A stretch of DNA of 64,000 nucleotides. Origin: Arthrobacter pascens. GTDB lineage: Bacteria > Actinomycetota > Actinomycetes > Actinomycetales > Micrococcaceae. Shown piece by piece: positions 44,209-53,519 of this stretch; positions within the stretch are counted from its first letter, which is position 1, and the number at the start of each line of letters is the position of its first letter. The stretch is taken from positions 4,278,001 to 4,342,000 of the forward strand of contig NZ_JAUSWY010000001.1 of assembly GCF_030815585.1 (NCBI RefSeq). The letters run 5' to 3'. The translations under genes were made by a program, and so were the position numbers. The notes under the pieces were generated by a model. That model was not told where the DNA came from. It saw only the letters and a program-made list of their open reading frames with translations, and did not search any database.

Positions 44209-45471
44209 CTAGTTCGCGACTGGTGCCGGGCGGCGGCCGGATCTTGGCGCGGCGGCCGGTCCCCCGAGGAGACGGCTCAGCATTTCGGGTGAGGTGGTCA
44301 GCTTGGACAGCGCCAGGGCGGTGCCGCCGGCAGCGCCGGCCTCGGGGCCGCCGCCAAGGTCCGAGGCCACGACTTCCAGTGCGGCGGAGGGGGTGAGGGC
44401 GTAGCGTGTGATGCTCTCGCGGAGAGGGTCCAGGACCACAGCCCCGGCCAATGACGTCTGGCCACCCACCACAATGCGCTGCGGGTTGAGCAGGTTGCAC
44501 ATGCTGGCCAGAAGGCGCCCCACCATGGTTCCGGCCTCGGCCAGGACGTTCTGTGCAGGCCTGTCTCCGGCGGCGTTTGCAGCGAGAACGTCGTTCATGG
44601 TGGCCGATGGACCCAACGTAGGCACAAGCCGGCTCAGGATGGCCGGCGCCCCCGCGACCAGAACCAGGCATCCCCGGTTGCCGCACCGGCAGGCGGGGCC
44701 ATTGACGTCAATGGAGACATGGCCCAGCTCCCCGGCCCCACCGACGGACCCCCGGTAGAGTTCACCTCCAAAGAGAAACCCCGTAGCGATACCGCTGGAC
44801 ATGTTGACATACATGAGGTCCCTGATCCCCCGCCCGGCACCCCATTTCGCTTCAGCTATCGTTTCGAGACGCACATTGTTCTCGATGAAAACAGGAACGC
44901 CGAGGCGGCGCCCCATTTCCTCCCGTGCATTAATGCCATGCCACGGCTGATCCGCCAACGCGCCATGCACAATGCCGTCCACCGGGTTGATCTGCCCGGG
45001 CAGGCCGATGCCAACGCCGAGCAGATCGCTTCGCTCTCCGCCGGCATTGCTGAGCGCACGGTCCAGCAGTTCCACCGCCGCCGCTGCGCGGACGGTCCAG
45101 TCATCCTTGGCCCCGACGGGCCCATCGGCTGACCCCACTTCCTGACCCATCAGGTCTGTTATCCGGACACAGATCCTGTCGAGCACCTGGCTCATGCCTG
45201 CGATCCATCCCGCATCCGGATTGAAGGCGAGCTGGTCTCCTGCCCGGCCGTCCACTTCGTGGCCGCCGTCGGCCCGCTCGGACAGTTCCACCAGGACGCC
45301 GCGCTCCATCAGGTCGCGCGTGATTGTGGTGACGGTAGTGCGCGAAATATTGGCACGCCTGGCCATCTCCGCCCGGTGCATGGGACCTTGGCTGGCCAGC
45401 AGGTCCAAGACATGGAGGGAGTTGGATTGTCGCAGATGGCGGAGGGATCCACCGGTTCGAGGGGAATTCAC
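44209..45471 (-). CDS. ROK-family transcriptional repressor
   Basis: About 420 residues. A winged helix-turn-helix (about 20-75; MARRANISRTTVTTITRDLMERGVL split across residues 36-60) precedes the ROK fold: LLGVGIGLPGQI, GGAGELGHVSID (Glu-x-Gly-His) and the zinc site CRCGNRGCL. The last position of the usual CxCGxxGCxE is Val rather than Glu, typical of a repressor rather than a sugar kinase. GTG at 45471 overlaps its GAGGGA site and may be leaderless, with CATAAT 6 nt upstream. It faces the GH127 sugar operon, its likely target. Confidence 0.88.
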   Translation of the reverse strand: MNSPRTGGSLRHLRQSNSLHVLDLLASQGPMHRAEMARRANISRTTVTTITRDLMERGVLVELSERADGGHEVDGRAGDQLAFNPDAGWIAGMSQVLDRICVRITDLMGQEVGSADGPVGAKDDWTVRAAAAVELLDRALSNAGGERSDLLGVGIGLPGQINPVDGIVHGALADQPWHGINAREEMGRRLGVPVFIENNVRLETIAEAKWGAGRGIRDLMYVNMSSGIATGFLFGGELYRGSVGGAGELGHVSIDVNGPACRCGNRGCLVLVAGAPAILSRLVPTLGPSATMNDVLAANAAGDRPAQNVLAEAGTMVGRLLASMCNLLNPQRIVVGGQTSLAGAVVLDPLRESITRYALTPSAALEVVASDLGGGPEAGAAGGTALALSKLTTSPEMLSRLLGGPAAAPRSGRRPAPVAN

Positions 45472-45524
45472 TCCCTCATTATGTCTGACAGTGCAGGGTA
45501 AGGAAAGAGTTTGCGTAAAGAGTC

Positions 45525-45554
45525 TTGACACACTCTCGTGAGACCGCTCACAAT
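45525..45554 (+). promoter_or_regulatory. Promoter of the sugar-acid/GH127 operon, with nearby repeats
   Basis: TTGACA (45525-45530) is followed by 18 nt and CACAAT (45549-45554). Just upstream, AAAGAGTTTG and AAAGAGTCTTG (45504-45527) form an imperfect direct repeat that overlaps the -35, a likely ROK repressor site. The first gene begins 55 nt downstream of the -10. Confidence 0.65.
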
Positions 45555-45608
45555 AAGTCGGAGATTCGTCCATGACATTACACACCTTGCCCTTTGAGGG
45601 CCGTAGCG

Positions 45609-46973
45609 ATGAAGGTACGTCAAATGAACACACACAAACACATTTCCCGCCGGAGCGTTCTGGGCGGCGCCGCCTTGCTTGCAGGTTTCGCGGCGGCCGG
45701 TCTGACCGGATGCTCGGCGAGCGGATCAGGAGGGGCGGCTCAGAAGTCGGGCGGCCTGACGATCATGAGCAAAGGCGGGGAAATCAAAAAGGAGGTCATC
45801 GATGCGTGGGTCGCGGAGCACCCCGATGTGCCCATCACCCTGATCGAGGATGATCCAACCCGGCTCAATGCGATGCTCGCGGCAGGAACTCCGCCGGACG
45901 TGGTCCGCAGTCTGGGGGCCACCAGCACAGCCAATATCGCCAGCCGCGGACTCGCGCTGGACCTGGACCCGTACGTCTCGAAGTCCACCGTCCTGAAGGA
46001 CGGCGAACTGGCCAAGATCAACGATGTCTGGCGCTGGGACGGAACCCGGCAGGGCGAGGGAGCCCGCTTCGGCCTCGTCAAGGACTGGTCCCAGGACGCC
46101 ATGTTCTGGTACAACACTGAGGCCTTCGCCGCGGCCGGTGTTCCCCTCCCCACCGCGGACAAGCCGTTCACCTACGACCAGTTGCTCGAATACGCGGCCC
46201 TAATGACCAAGCGAAGCGCAGGCAAGGTCGATCAGTACGGATTGTTCACCACGGCGCCCACTATCGAGGCGATCTCATCCATGCTGGCCACCAGCGGCGC
46301 GCGTGCGTTCAATGACGATCTGACCAAAGTCGACTTCACCAGCCCGGAGGCCATGCGGGCGCTGCAGTGGCATGTCGATGTGGCCAAGGCCAAGGTGGGT
46401 TACACGCTCGCGGATCCCAATCCGGATGGCTGGGACTGGCCGCCGTTTGATGCCAAGAGGATTGCCATGGCGGCTGCCGGCTACTGGTTCGGTGGCGCCG
46501 TCGCCGGGAACCCCAAGACCGCTGAATTTGCCCGCCTTGCGCCTGCACCGATGATGGGCACCGAGCGTGTCAGCCCCTCAACTTCGGCCACCGGCCACTG
46601 GATCTCAGCCAAATCGAACATGAAGGACGAAGCATTTGCGTTCCTGGAATGGTACGTCGCAGGCGATCAGGCAAAGACGAGGGCACAGTCCGGCTGGGGA
46701 CTCCCCGCAGTCACCTCCTTGACCTCGGAACTTCCGCAGAGCCAGCCCTACCAGGCTGAGGCTTTGGCCGTCCAGAAGAATGAAGAGCAGTACCTCCAGA
46801 TCATGTCGTTCAGCCCCTACGCGCAGGCCACCGCGGTCAGCGCAGCAGTTGCGAACCTCTTCCCGCGCGCTGTGGACGGGAGCCTGTCCACAGCGCAGTT
46901 CGCAGACCAGGCCACCACAGCCGTCAACGAACTTCTCAAGCAGGGCATGGAACTTGCCGGCAAGAAAGGCTGA
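45609..46973 (+). CDS. ABC sugar-importer substrate-binding lipoprotein (Tat-type signal)
   Basis: A 454-residue extracellular binding protein of carbohydrate uptake family 1 (ugpB/MalE-like). The signal has an SRRSVLGG twin-arginine motif (14-15), a hydrophobic core and a lipobox LTGC with Cys35, so it is probably exported folded and lipid-anchored. The mature part shows typical SBP1 features (PDVVRSLGATS, DAMFWYNTEAF, KSNMKDEAFAFLEWYVAG). It is the first gene of the operon. I chose the ATG at 45609 with GAGGG upstream; ATG at 45624 is an alternative. Confidence 0.9.
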   Translation: MKVRQMNTHKHISRRSVLGGAALLAGFAAAGLTGCSASGSGGAAQKSGGLTIMSKGGEIKKEVIDAWVAEHPDVPITLIEDDPTRLNAMLAAGTPPDVVRSLGATSTANIASRGLALDLDPYVSKSTVLKDGELAKINDVWRWDGTRQGEGARFGLVKDWSQDAMFWYNTEAFAAAGVPLPTADKPFTYDQLLEYAALMTKRSAGKVDQYGLFTTAPTIEAISSMLATSGARAFNDDLTKVDFTSPEAMRALQWHVDVAKAKVGYTLADPNPDGWDWPPFDAKRIAMAAAGYWFGGAVAGNPKTAEFARLAPAPMMGTERVSPSTSATGHWISAKSNMKDEAFAFLEWYVAGDQAKTRAQSGWGLPAVTSLTSELPQSQPYQAEALAVQKNEEQYLQIMSFSPYAQATAVSAAVANLFPRAVDGSLSTAQFADQATTAVNELLKQGMELAGKKG

Positions 46974-46978
46974 TCAGG

Positions 46979-47956
46979 GTGAGTGCACAGGCGGGGACAC
47001 AGGCTCTGGTTGGGGATGCTCGCCGCAAGCGCCGGCGAGGAGTTAACGGCGGTTCGGGGGCTTTCTACGCCTTTATTTCACCGTGGCTGATAGGAACGGT
47101 ACTCCTCACGCTTTTCCCTTTGGGCTACGCCCTGTGGATCAGCTTCACCAACTGGGACGGAATTTCCCCCAGCCAGAACTGGATCGGATTGGAGAACTAC
47201 ACCGATGCCTTGGCTGAACCGCAAATGTGGGCCAGCCTGCAACGCACTGGCCTGCTGGCCATCGTTATCGTGCCCGTGACCATCTGCGGAGGGCTGGGGC
47301 TCGCGCTACTGCTGAACGAAAAGGTCCATTGGCGATCGGGCTTACGCATGCTCGTCTACCTGCCGGCCATCGTTCCGCCCGTCGCAGCAACGCTGACCTG
47401 GAAGCTGCTGTTCGACCGCGACAGCGGGGCAATCAATGGTTTCCTTGCGATCTTCGGCGCCGATGCAGTGAGCTGGATGTCCGGAAACACGGTGTTCATT
47501 GTCCTGATGGTGGTCATGCTGTGGGGCATCGGCGCTGGCGTGCTGATCAACCTCGCCGCCCTGCAGGATGTTCCTGCAGAGCTCCATGAAGCCGCACGGC
47601 TGGACGGGGCCAACGCCTTCTCGGCGTTCTGGCACGTCACCCTGCCGAGCATCTCGCCGGTACTTCTTTTCCAAGTGATCACCACGACCATCGGCGTCCT
47701 GCAGACGTTTGTCCCGGCGCTGCTGCTCTCACCGGCCAACGGACCGGCGGCCATCACCGCGGTACCTGAAGCTAACCGGATCTTCATGGTGGACGTCTAC
47801 GCGCAGTACTTCGCATACTCCAGGTACGGGTACGCCTCCGCGATGCTTTGGCTCTTCTTCCTGGCCATCCTGGTGGTCACCATCATCACGTTCAAGATCG
47901 GCGGGCGAACAGTGTTCTACGCCGTCGACCTCTCCGAAGAAGGGAAGCAGAAATGA
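46979..47956 (+). CDS. ABC sugar-importer permease (first subunit)
   Basis: A 325-residue membrane protein of the MalF/UgpA type. About 6 segments and the ABC permease EAA-loop HEAARLDGANAFSAFWHVTLP, the site that contacts the ATPase. FISPWLIGTVLLTLFPLGYAL at the N-terminus is typical for CUT1 permeases. GTG at 46979 follows the binding-protein stop by 3 nt. It overlaps the next permease gene by 4 nt. Confidence 0.93.
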   Translation: MSAQAGTQALVGDARRKRRRGVNGGSGAFYAFISPWLIGTVLLTLFPLGYALWISFTNWDGISPSQNWIGLENYTDALAEPQMWASLQRTGLLAIVIVPVTICGGLGLALLLNEKVHWRSGLRMLVYLPAIVPPVAATLTWKLLFDRDSGAINGFLAIFGADAVSWMSGNTVFIVLMVVMLWGIGAGVLINLAALQDVPAELHEAARLDGANAFSAFWHVTLPSISPVLLFQVITTTIGVLQTFVPALLLSPANGPAAITAVPEANRIFMVDVYAQYFAYSRYGYASAMLWLFFLAILVVTIITFKIGGRTVFYAVDLSEEGKQK

Positions 47957-48840
47957 CTCTCATCGCTCACCGGAAGGGAACGGATTCGGACGCCCCGCCC
48001 GAAATCCCCATCCGCCACATCCCGGAGCGCAAGAACCGGGTGGCGTTCGTGATCCTGCTGGTTGTCTGCGCCATTCTCTTCCTGCCGGTCCTTTGGCTCT
48101 TATTGACGGCGCTGAAGTCTCCGCAGCAGATGGGTTCCGACCCCATCACCTGGATTCCCATCCCGCCCCAAGTGCAGAACTTCATCAGTGCCACAACAGC
48201 CCTGCCGTTCTGGGCATATGCCGCCAACTCGCTGTTCCTTTCCACCGTCTGTGGTCTGCTGACAACCATCAGTTCGGCCGTTGTTGGCTACGGGTTCGCC
48301 CGCCTCAATGGCAAAGGAAAGAAGGTTCTCTTCGGGATTCTTATAGCCATGATGATGACGCCCCCCATCATCACCCTTATCCCCACCTACCTGCTGTTCG
48401 CGAAGGTCGGACTGGTCGGAACGTACTGGCCGTGGGTGCTCTGGGGCATGGCAGGTGCCCCCTACCTCATTTTCCTCTACCGCCAGTTCTTCGCCCAACT
48501 GCCCCGGGAACTTGAGGAGGCCGCCATCCTCGACGGCTGCGGACGGCTGCGCATCTTTGTGCAAATCTTCCTGCCGCTCTCCAAGCCCGTCATCATCACA
48601 GCCTTCGTCCTCTCTTTCAACGGGGTGTGGGGCGACTTCATTGCCCCGCAGCTCCTGCTGAACCAGGACAACACCACCTTGGCGGTGGCCATCACCACCG
48701 GCTACGTCAACAGCGCCGGGTTCCCGGTAAACAATCTCCTGGCGGCCGGCGCCGTACTCTACGTCGTCCCCGTGCTCATCATGTTCTTTTTCGTCCAGCG
48801 GTCCTACGTCCGCGGGTTTGCCACCTCAGGCATGAAATAG
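47953..48840 (+). CDS. ABC sugar-importer permease (second subunit)
   Basis: A 295-residue MalG/UgpE-type permease with about 6 membrane segments. The EAA loop EEAAILDGCGRLRIFVQIFLP and FNGVWGDFIAPQLLL are typical of the second CUT1 permease. The ATGA overlap with the first permease shows coupled translation. No ATP-binding subunit is encoded in the operon, so it probably shares a housekeeping ATPase of the MsmK/UgpC kind encoded elsewhere. Confidence 0.93.
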   Translation: MTLIAHRKGTDSDAPPEIPIRHIPERKNRVAFVILLVVCAILFLPVLWLLLTALKSPQQMGSDPITWIPIPPQVQNFISATTALPFWAYAANSLFLSTVCGLLTTISSAVVGYGFARLNGKGKKVLFGILIAMMMTPPIITLIPTYLLFAKVGLVGTYWPWVLWGMAGAPYLIFLYRQFFAQLPRELEEAAILDGCGRLRIFVQIFLPLSKPVIITAFVLSFNGVWGDFIAPQLLLNQDNTTLAVAITTGYVNSAGFPVNNLLAAGAVLYVVPVLIMFFFVQRSYVRGFATSGMK

Positions 48841-48869
48841 ACGGTGTCTCATGCCTGAAAGGCTGACTC

Positions 48870-50000
48870 TTGAAAATTACGGACCTCGAAATCCTCACCA
48901 TCAACGACGGCGGCGCACTGATGATGGTTGTTGTGCACACCGACGAAGGGATCTTCGGCGTTGGCGAAGTGGGGCTCCGCTCGCGCCAGCTGGCCGTCCG
49001 GGGAGCCCTGGAACACTTCAGGCCCCTCCTCGTCGGCAACGACCCCTTCCGCACCGAACATCTGTGGCAGGTCATGTCCCGGTCCGGCTTCTACCCCGCG
49101 GACCGGGTACTCGCCTCGGCCATCTCAGCAGTGGACATTGCCCTGTGGGATCTGAAGGGCAAGGCGCTGGACGTCCCGGTGTACGAGCTGCTCGGCGGGG
49201 CGGTCCGCGACCGGGTTAAGTGCTACCGGCACATCGGGGGTGCAGACCACGCCGAGCTCGTAGACAACGCGCGACGGGCCCTTGAAGAGGGGTGGACCGT
49301 AGGGCGCCTCTCGGTGCCGTCCGAAGGGGACCTGCTGGAACCCCGCGCCGCGACCCGCCATGCCCTGGCGGAAGTGGCTGCGGTCCGGGATGAGCTCGGC
49401 AGTGAATTCGAGCTGATACTGGACGTTCACACACGGTTGGAGCTTCCGGAAGCAACAACGCTGTGCCGCGAACTGGAGGGGGCCAACATGTATTTCATCG
49501 AAGATCCGCTGCGCTGGGAGAATCCGGACATCTACCGCACACTGCGCCAGCGCACCTCCGTGCCGTTGGCCGCAGGTGAGCAGGCCGCATCCAAATGGGA
49601 AATCCGGCCCCTGATCGAACAGGACCTGATCGACTATGCACGCTTCGACATCTGCATCGTCGGCGGGTTCACCGAGGCCAAGAAGATAGCCGGCTGGTGC
49701 GAGTCCCACCATATCCGCACTGCCACCCACAACCCGCTGGGCCCCATCGCCACCGCGGCGTCCCTGCACTTGAACATGACTCTGCCCACGTTTGGAATCC
49801 AGGAGCAGTACCAGCTTCCAGGCACTCAGGCCAATGACGTGTTCCCGGTCCAGGCCACCATGGACGGGGAATGGATGCGCCGCCCCGAGGCGCCGGGCCT
49901 GGGACTGGAGGTGGACCTTGAGGCCGCCCGGGCCCACCAGATGGAACCGCCTCCCATGCCCCAGTTGCGCCGCCTCGACGGATCCTTCACCAACTGGTGA
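48870..50000 (+). CDS. Mandelate racemase/enolase-superfamily sugar-acid dehydratase (galactonate dehydratase-like)
   Basis: A 376-residue enolase-superfamily enzyme. The metal ligands are D185 (LILDVHTR), E211 (YFIEDPL) and E237 (LAAGEQ). The D-V-H motif (His187) and the late base H287 (TATHNPLGP), with D260, define the galactonate/gluconate/mannonate dehydratase subgroup, which dehydrates sugar acids to 2-keto-3-deoxy acids. TTG start at 48870 with GAAAGG upstream. Its product would feed the aldolase and kinase downstream. Which epimer it takes is not decidable from sequence. Confidence 0.88.
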   Translation: MKITDLEILTINDGGALMMVVVHTDEGIFGVGEVGLRSRQLAVRGALEHFRPLLVGNDPFRTEHLWQVMSRSGFYPADRVLASAISAVDIALWDLKGKALDVPVYELLGGAVRDRVKCYRHIGGADHAELVDNARRALEEGWTVGRLSVPSEGDLLEPRAATRHALAEVAAVRDELGSEFELILDVHTRLELPEATTLCRELEGANMYFIEDPLRWENPDIYRTLRQRTSVPLAAGEQAASKWEIRPLIEQDLIDYARFDICIVGGFTEAKKIAGWCESHHIRTATHNPLGPIATAASLHLNMTLPTFGIQEQYQLPGTQANDVFPVQATMDGEWMRRPEAPGLGLEVDLEAARAHQMEPPPMPQLRRLDGSFTNW

Positions 50001-50851
50001 AAAGATCAGGCATGGACTCACGCTCAGGCGAAAAAACACCGCGTCCGCTGGTTGTTGTCACCGGCGCCGCCGGGAGAGTCGGGAGGCTCACCTCCCAAGC
50101 CCTCTCAGGGCGCTACAGGCTCAGACTGGTCGATCGGGAGTGGCCTGCCGAAGAACTGCGGGAGGCGGAGGACGGGCCCGAGCGCCTGGCACTGGATCTC
50201 AGTCACAGCAGCGCCTGGGACAAAGCGATCGAGTCCGCCCACGCCGTCGTCCATTTGGCCGGAAACGCCCATCCGGAAATCGATGCAAAGACCGCCTTCG
50301 AGGGCGGGGCCATGCTCACCGCACATCTGGCGGCGGCGGCCGCCGGCTCGGACCTCAAGAGGATCGTGTTCGCGAGCTCCATCCACACCATGGGCCTGCA
50401 CCACAGGCACGGGCATTACCCCATCAGCCGGCAGTGGGCTCCGCGCCCGTGTTGCGAATACGGCGCGGCCAAGGTTTTCTCGGAGAACCTGCTGGAAATC
50501 CTGACCGAACGGACGCCCATCTCCGTTGTCTGCCTGCGGCTTGGCCTGGTGGGCTTCCCCCCTGCCACGGCGGACCTCGCTTCCCAGTGGCTCGGCCCAA
50601 GGGACTTCGCCCAGCTGCTCCAGGCGGCGCTGACGGTTCCGGTCCACTACGGGGCGTACCTGGGAATGTCCGCGGGAGCCGCAGACAGGTGGGACCTGAC
50701 CGAAACGATCAGGGACCTTGGCTTCAACTCCAGCGACACCGCACCGGACCCGGAACCGCTGCCGGATGCCGGGGAGGGACGGCCCGCTACACACTGCCTG
50801 ATGTTCAACCCGGCAACCCTGCCGCCCCCGACTGACCGTACAGAGGATTAG
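49997..50851 (+). CDS. NAD-dependent sugar dehydrogenase (uronate dehydrogenase-like SDR)
   Basis: A 284-residue extended-SDR enzyme. Cofactor loop TGAAGRVG (22-29), RIVFASSIHT, the catalytic Tyr155-x-x-x-Lys159 (EYGAAK) and a C-terminal SQWLGPRDFAQLLQAAL resemble uronate dehydrogenases, which oxidise galacturonate or glucuronate to aldarolactones, although related members oxidise aldoses. GTG at 49997 overlaps the dehydratase stop (GTGA); ATG at 50012 is also possible. With the SMP-30 lactonase it would supply the sugar acid for the dehydratase. Confidence 0.82.
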   Translation: MKRSGMDSRSGEKTPRPLVVVTGAAGRVGRLTSQALSGRYRLRLVDREWPAEELREAEDGPERLALDLSHSSAWDKAIESAHAVVHLAGNAHPEIDAKTAFEGGAMLTAHLAAAAAGSDLKRIVFASSIHTMGLHHRHGHYPISRQWAPRPCCEYGAAKVFSENLLEILTERTPISVVCLRLGLVGFPPATADLASQWLGPRDFAQLLQAALTVPVHYGAYLGMSAGAADRWDLTETIRDLGFNSSDTAPDPEPLPDAGEGRPATHCLMFNPATLPPPTDRTED

Positions 50852-50854
50852 CCA

Positions 50855-51538
50855 TTGGAAGACGCGAGTTCTGACCTCCTGACCAACCTGCGGGCGAACC
50901 GGCTGCTGGCCATCATCCGAGGGAACAACCCGGACGCCTGCTTCGACACTGCCATGACGCTGATCGGGGCCGGCATCACCATTCTTGAGGTCTCCCTCAC
51001 CACGCAGGGCGCGCTCACCGTGATCAGGCGGGTCGCCGAGGCGTCCCGGGGCCGGGCGGTCATCGGTGCCGGCACCGTCCTCACTCCCGGGCAGGTGCGT
51101 GAGGCCCAGGAGGCCGGCGCGCAGTTCATCGTGACGCCGTGCCTGGCACCCAGCACCGACGCCGCCTTCAACCTTGGACTTCCCGTGCTGGTGGGCGCCC
51201 TCACCCCGGCCGAGGTTTACGCTGCGGCGCGCGAAGGGGCCACCGCGGTGAAACTGTTCCCGGCAAGCGTCGGCGGCCCCGCCTACCTGAAGGCCCTGAG
51301 GGACCCGTTCCCTGACATCGGCTTCATCCCGGTCGGAGGTGTGAGCGCTGAATCTGTGACGGATTACCTGCAGGCCGGGGCCCTCGCCGTTGGGGCGGGC
51401 AGCCCGCTGACAGGTGACGCACCCCGCGGCGGCAGCCTGTCCGAACTCGGTGACCGTGCCCGGAAGTTCGTCAGGCTCGCACAGGATGGCTCGGCAGAAG
51501 GCCACCGCGCAGGAGGTGCGCGCCAGTGGATGTCCTGA
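50855..51538 (+). CDS. KDPG/KDPGal-type aldolase
   Basis: A 227-residue class I aldolase (Eda family) that splits 2-keto-3-deoxy-6-phospho-sugar acids into pyruvate and glyceraldehyde 3-phosphate. The Schiff-base Lys133 (AVKLFPAS) and catalytic Glu45 (EVSLTT) are present, with VIGAGTVL and VTPC between them. TTG start at 50855, 3 nt after the dehydrogenase stop. The 3' end overlaps the kinase gene by 13 nt. Confidence 0.91.
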   Translation: MEDASSDLLTNLRANRLLAIIRGNNPDACFDTAMTLIGAGITILEVSLTTQGALTVIRRVAEASRGRAVIGAGTVLTPGQVREAQEAGAQFIVTPCLAPSTDAAFNLGLPVLVGALTPAEVYAAAREGATAVKLFPASVGGPAYLKALRDPFPDIGFIPVGGVSAESVTDYLQAGALAVGAGSPLTGDAPRGGSLSELGDRARKFVRLAQDGSAEGHRAGGARQWMS

Positions 51539-52467
51539 CTTTCGGCGAGACCATGATCGCGCTGAGGGCTGACCGCCCGCTGGCCCTGAATCCGAACATC
51601 AGCGCCACCATTGCCGGAGCGGAATCCAACGTTGCCATAGGGCTGGCGCGTCTTGGCCACGATGTCCAGTGGGCCGGGCGGGTGGGTGATGACACCGGAG
51701 GCGAGCTGATCCGCCGCACGCTGCGGGCAGAGTCAGTCGGGCAGTACTATGTGACCACCGACCCCCACCGGCCAACCGGGATCCTGATTTTTGAGGAGCG
51801 ACTGCCGGACCTGACCCGCGTCGGCTACTTCCGTCAGAACTCGGCGGGCTCCGCGCTGGGCATCAATGACTTTTCCGCGGCCCTGTCCGGGAGCCCGCGC
51901 ATCCTGCACATCACCGGAATCACCCCCGCCCTGGGCGCGGGCGCGGCGGACACGGTGCTGCAGGCCGCAGCCGCCGCGCATGCGGCGGGTGCAACAGTCA
52001 CTTTCGATGTGAACTACCGCGCCAAACTGTGGAGCCGGGATGAAGCCGCAGCGACCCTCCGCGCGCTCATCCCCTTCGTCGACGTCGTCATCGGCTCCGA
52101 AGACGAACTGACCCTCCTCACGGACGAACAGCCCGGCTCTTCAGCCGCAGCCAAGGCGCTCATCGGCCACGGAGTACGTGAAGTGGTGATCAAGCTCGGC
52201 GCGGACGGTGCCCGGCTCCATGACGCAGGCGGGACGGTCCACTCACCCGCCCGGGAGGTCACCGCCGTCGACAGTGTGGGCGCAGGCGACGCGTTCACGG
52301 CCGGTTACATTTCCGGGCTGCTGACGGGCCGCACCGCGGATGAACGGCTGCACCTGGCCAACACCATGGGTGCCTTCGCGGTCGCCTCGAAGGGCGATTG
52401 GGAAGGCCTCCCCACACTGTCAGAACTGGCATTGCTGAATGCCGGAAACGGCACGGCACTCCGATAA
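51526..52467 (+). CDS. PfkB-family kinase, probable 2-keto-3-deoxy-sugar-acid kinase
   Basis: A 313-residue ribokinase-like enzyme. FGETMIALRAD, GAESNVAIGLARLG and DSVGAGDAFTAGY (Asp base) fit the 2-keto-3-deoxygluconate kinase group. In the operon it would phosphorylate the dehydratase product to the substrate of the adjacent aldolase. GTG start at 51526 lies inside the aldolase gene. Its stop touches the next start as TAATG. Confidence 0.88.
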   Translation: MDVLTFGETMIALRADRPLALNPNISATIAGAESNVAIGLARLGHDVQWAGRVGDDTGGELIRRTLRAESVGQYYVTTDPHRPTGILIFEERLPDLTRVGYFRQNSAGSALGINDFSAALSGSPRILHITGITPALGAGAADTVLQAAAAAHAAGATVTFDVNYRAKLWSRDEAAATLRALIPFVDVVIGSEDELTLLTDEQPGSSAAAKALIGHGVREVVIKLGADGARLHDAGGTVHSPAREVTAVDSVGAGDAFTAGYISGLLTGRTADERLHLANTMGAFAVASKGDWEGLPTLSELALLNAGNGTALR

Positions 52468-53468
52468 TGAAGCAGGAGCCCATGACGCCCACACCTGAAG
52501 ACCACCAGACACACCACCACCCGCAGTGGAAAGCATGCAACCGCACGCCCCTGGAACTCGGCGAAGGGCCGCGGATGCTGCCGGACGGACGCGTCGTTGC
52601 CGTCGACATCCTGCGCGGACAGCTCTGGCAGGTTGATCTGGCGTCCCCGGGACAGACTGTACTTCTACAGCAACTTCCCGTTCCGCTCGGCGCTGTCGCA
52701 CCGATTTCGGGATCCGAAACCGCCCTGCTTGCGGCTGCCGGTGATGGTATCGCAGTGCTCGACGGCGGAACGGTCACCTGGCTGGCCCGGCCGGAAGGCA
52801 ACAGCGCGCTCTCTTCAGCCGACCCGTCCGGGACTGCCGTCCGGATGAACGATGCTGTCTGCGATCCGGCGGGCAGGTTCTGGGCCGGAACGATGGCTCT
52901 GGACGCGTCTCCTGGGGCGGGCACCCTGCACCGCGTCAACATTGACGGAAGCATCAGCACCGTACTGACCGGCCTGACCATCCCGAACGGCCCTGCCTTC
53001 ACCTTTGACGGATCCGTGATGTACCTGGCCGACAGCGCGGCAGGCACCATCACCCGCTTTGCTGTTGAGCCTGCTGACGGGACGCTGGGACCACAACACG
53101 CTTTCGCCACCGTCTCCAAAGGAAGTCCGGACGGCATGACCGTCGACACCGAAGATCACCTGTGGGTTGCGATCTGGGGCGCCGGACGGATCCACCGGTA
53201 CCGCCCCGACGGCAGCCTTGAACGGATTCTCCACGTTCCCGCGGAACAGCCCACGAGTATCTGTTTTGCCGGCGACACCATGTCCACGCTGGTGGTTACG
53301 ACGGCAAGCATCGGCCTCCCCACTCCGGGGGACTGTGACGGCCTGATACTGTCCGCCGACGTCGGCATCTCCGGTCCCCCGACGCCCCCGGCTAGGATCA
53401 GGATGGTCCCGGCCGCACATGCTCCGGAAGGCCACGGATCCATCTCCAGTCCCGCGGCGGCGGGCTGA
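52467..53468 (+). CDS. SMP-30/gluconolactonase-family lactonase
   Basis: A 333-residue six-bladed propeller lactonase. LGEGPRMLPDG near the start, AVRMNDAVCDPAGRFWAGTMALD and LTIPNGPAFTFDG, with the conserved Glu, Asn and Asp of the divalent-metal site, are typical. It would open the aldonolactone made by the dehydrogenase to the acid taken by the dehydratase. ATG at 52467 overlaps the kinase stop by 1 nt; ATG at 52482 has a badly spaced GGAG. Some His-rich residues precede the fold. Confidence 0.85.
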   Translation: MKQEPMTPTPEDHQTHHHPQWKACNRTPLELGEGPRMLPDGRVVAVDILRGQLWQVDLASPGQTVLLQQLPVPLGAVAPISGSETALLAAAGDGIAVLDGGTVTWLARPEGNSALSSADPSGTAVRMNDAVCDPAGRFWAGTMALDASPGAGTLHRVNIDGSISTVLTGLTIPNGPAFTFDGSVMYLADSAAGTITRFAVEPADGTLGPQHAFATVSKGSPDGMTVDTEDHLWVAIWGAGRIHRYRPDGSLERILHVPAEQPTSICFAGDTMSTLVVTTASIGLPTPGDCDGLILSADVGISGPPTPPARIRMVPAAHAPEGHGSISSPAAAG

Positions 53469-53519
53469 GGGCCAAGGCCCGAAACCACAGCACCGCCCCC
53501 CATACAAACAGAAAGCCCC

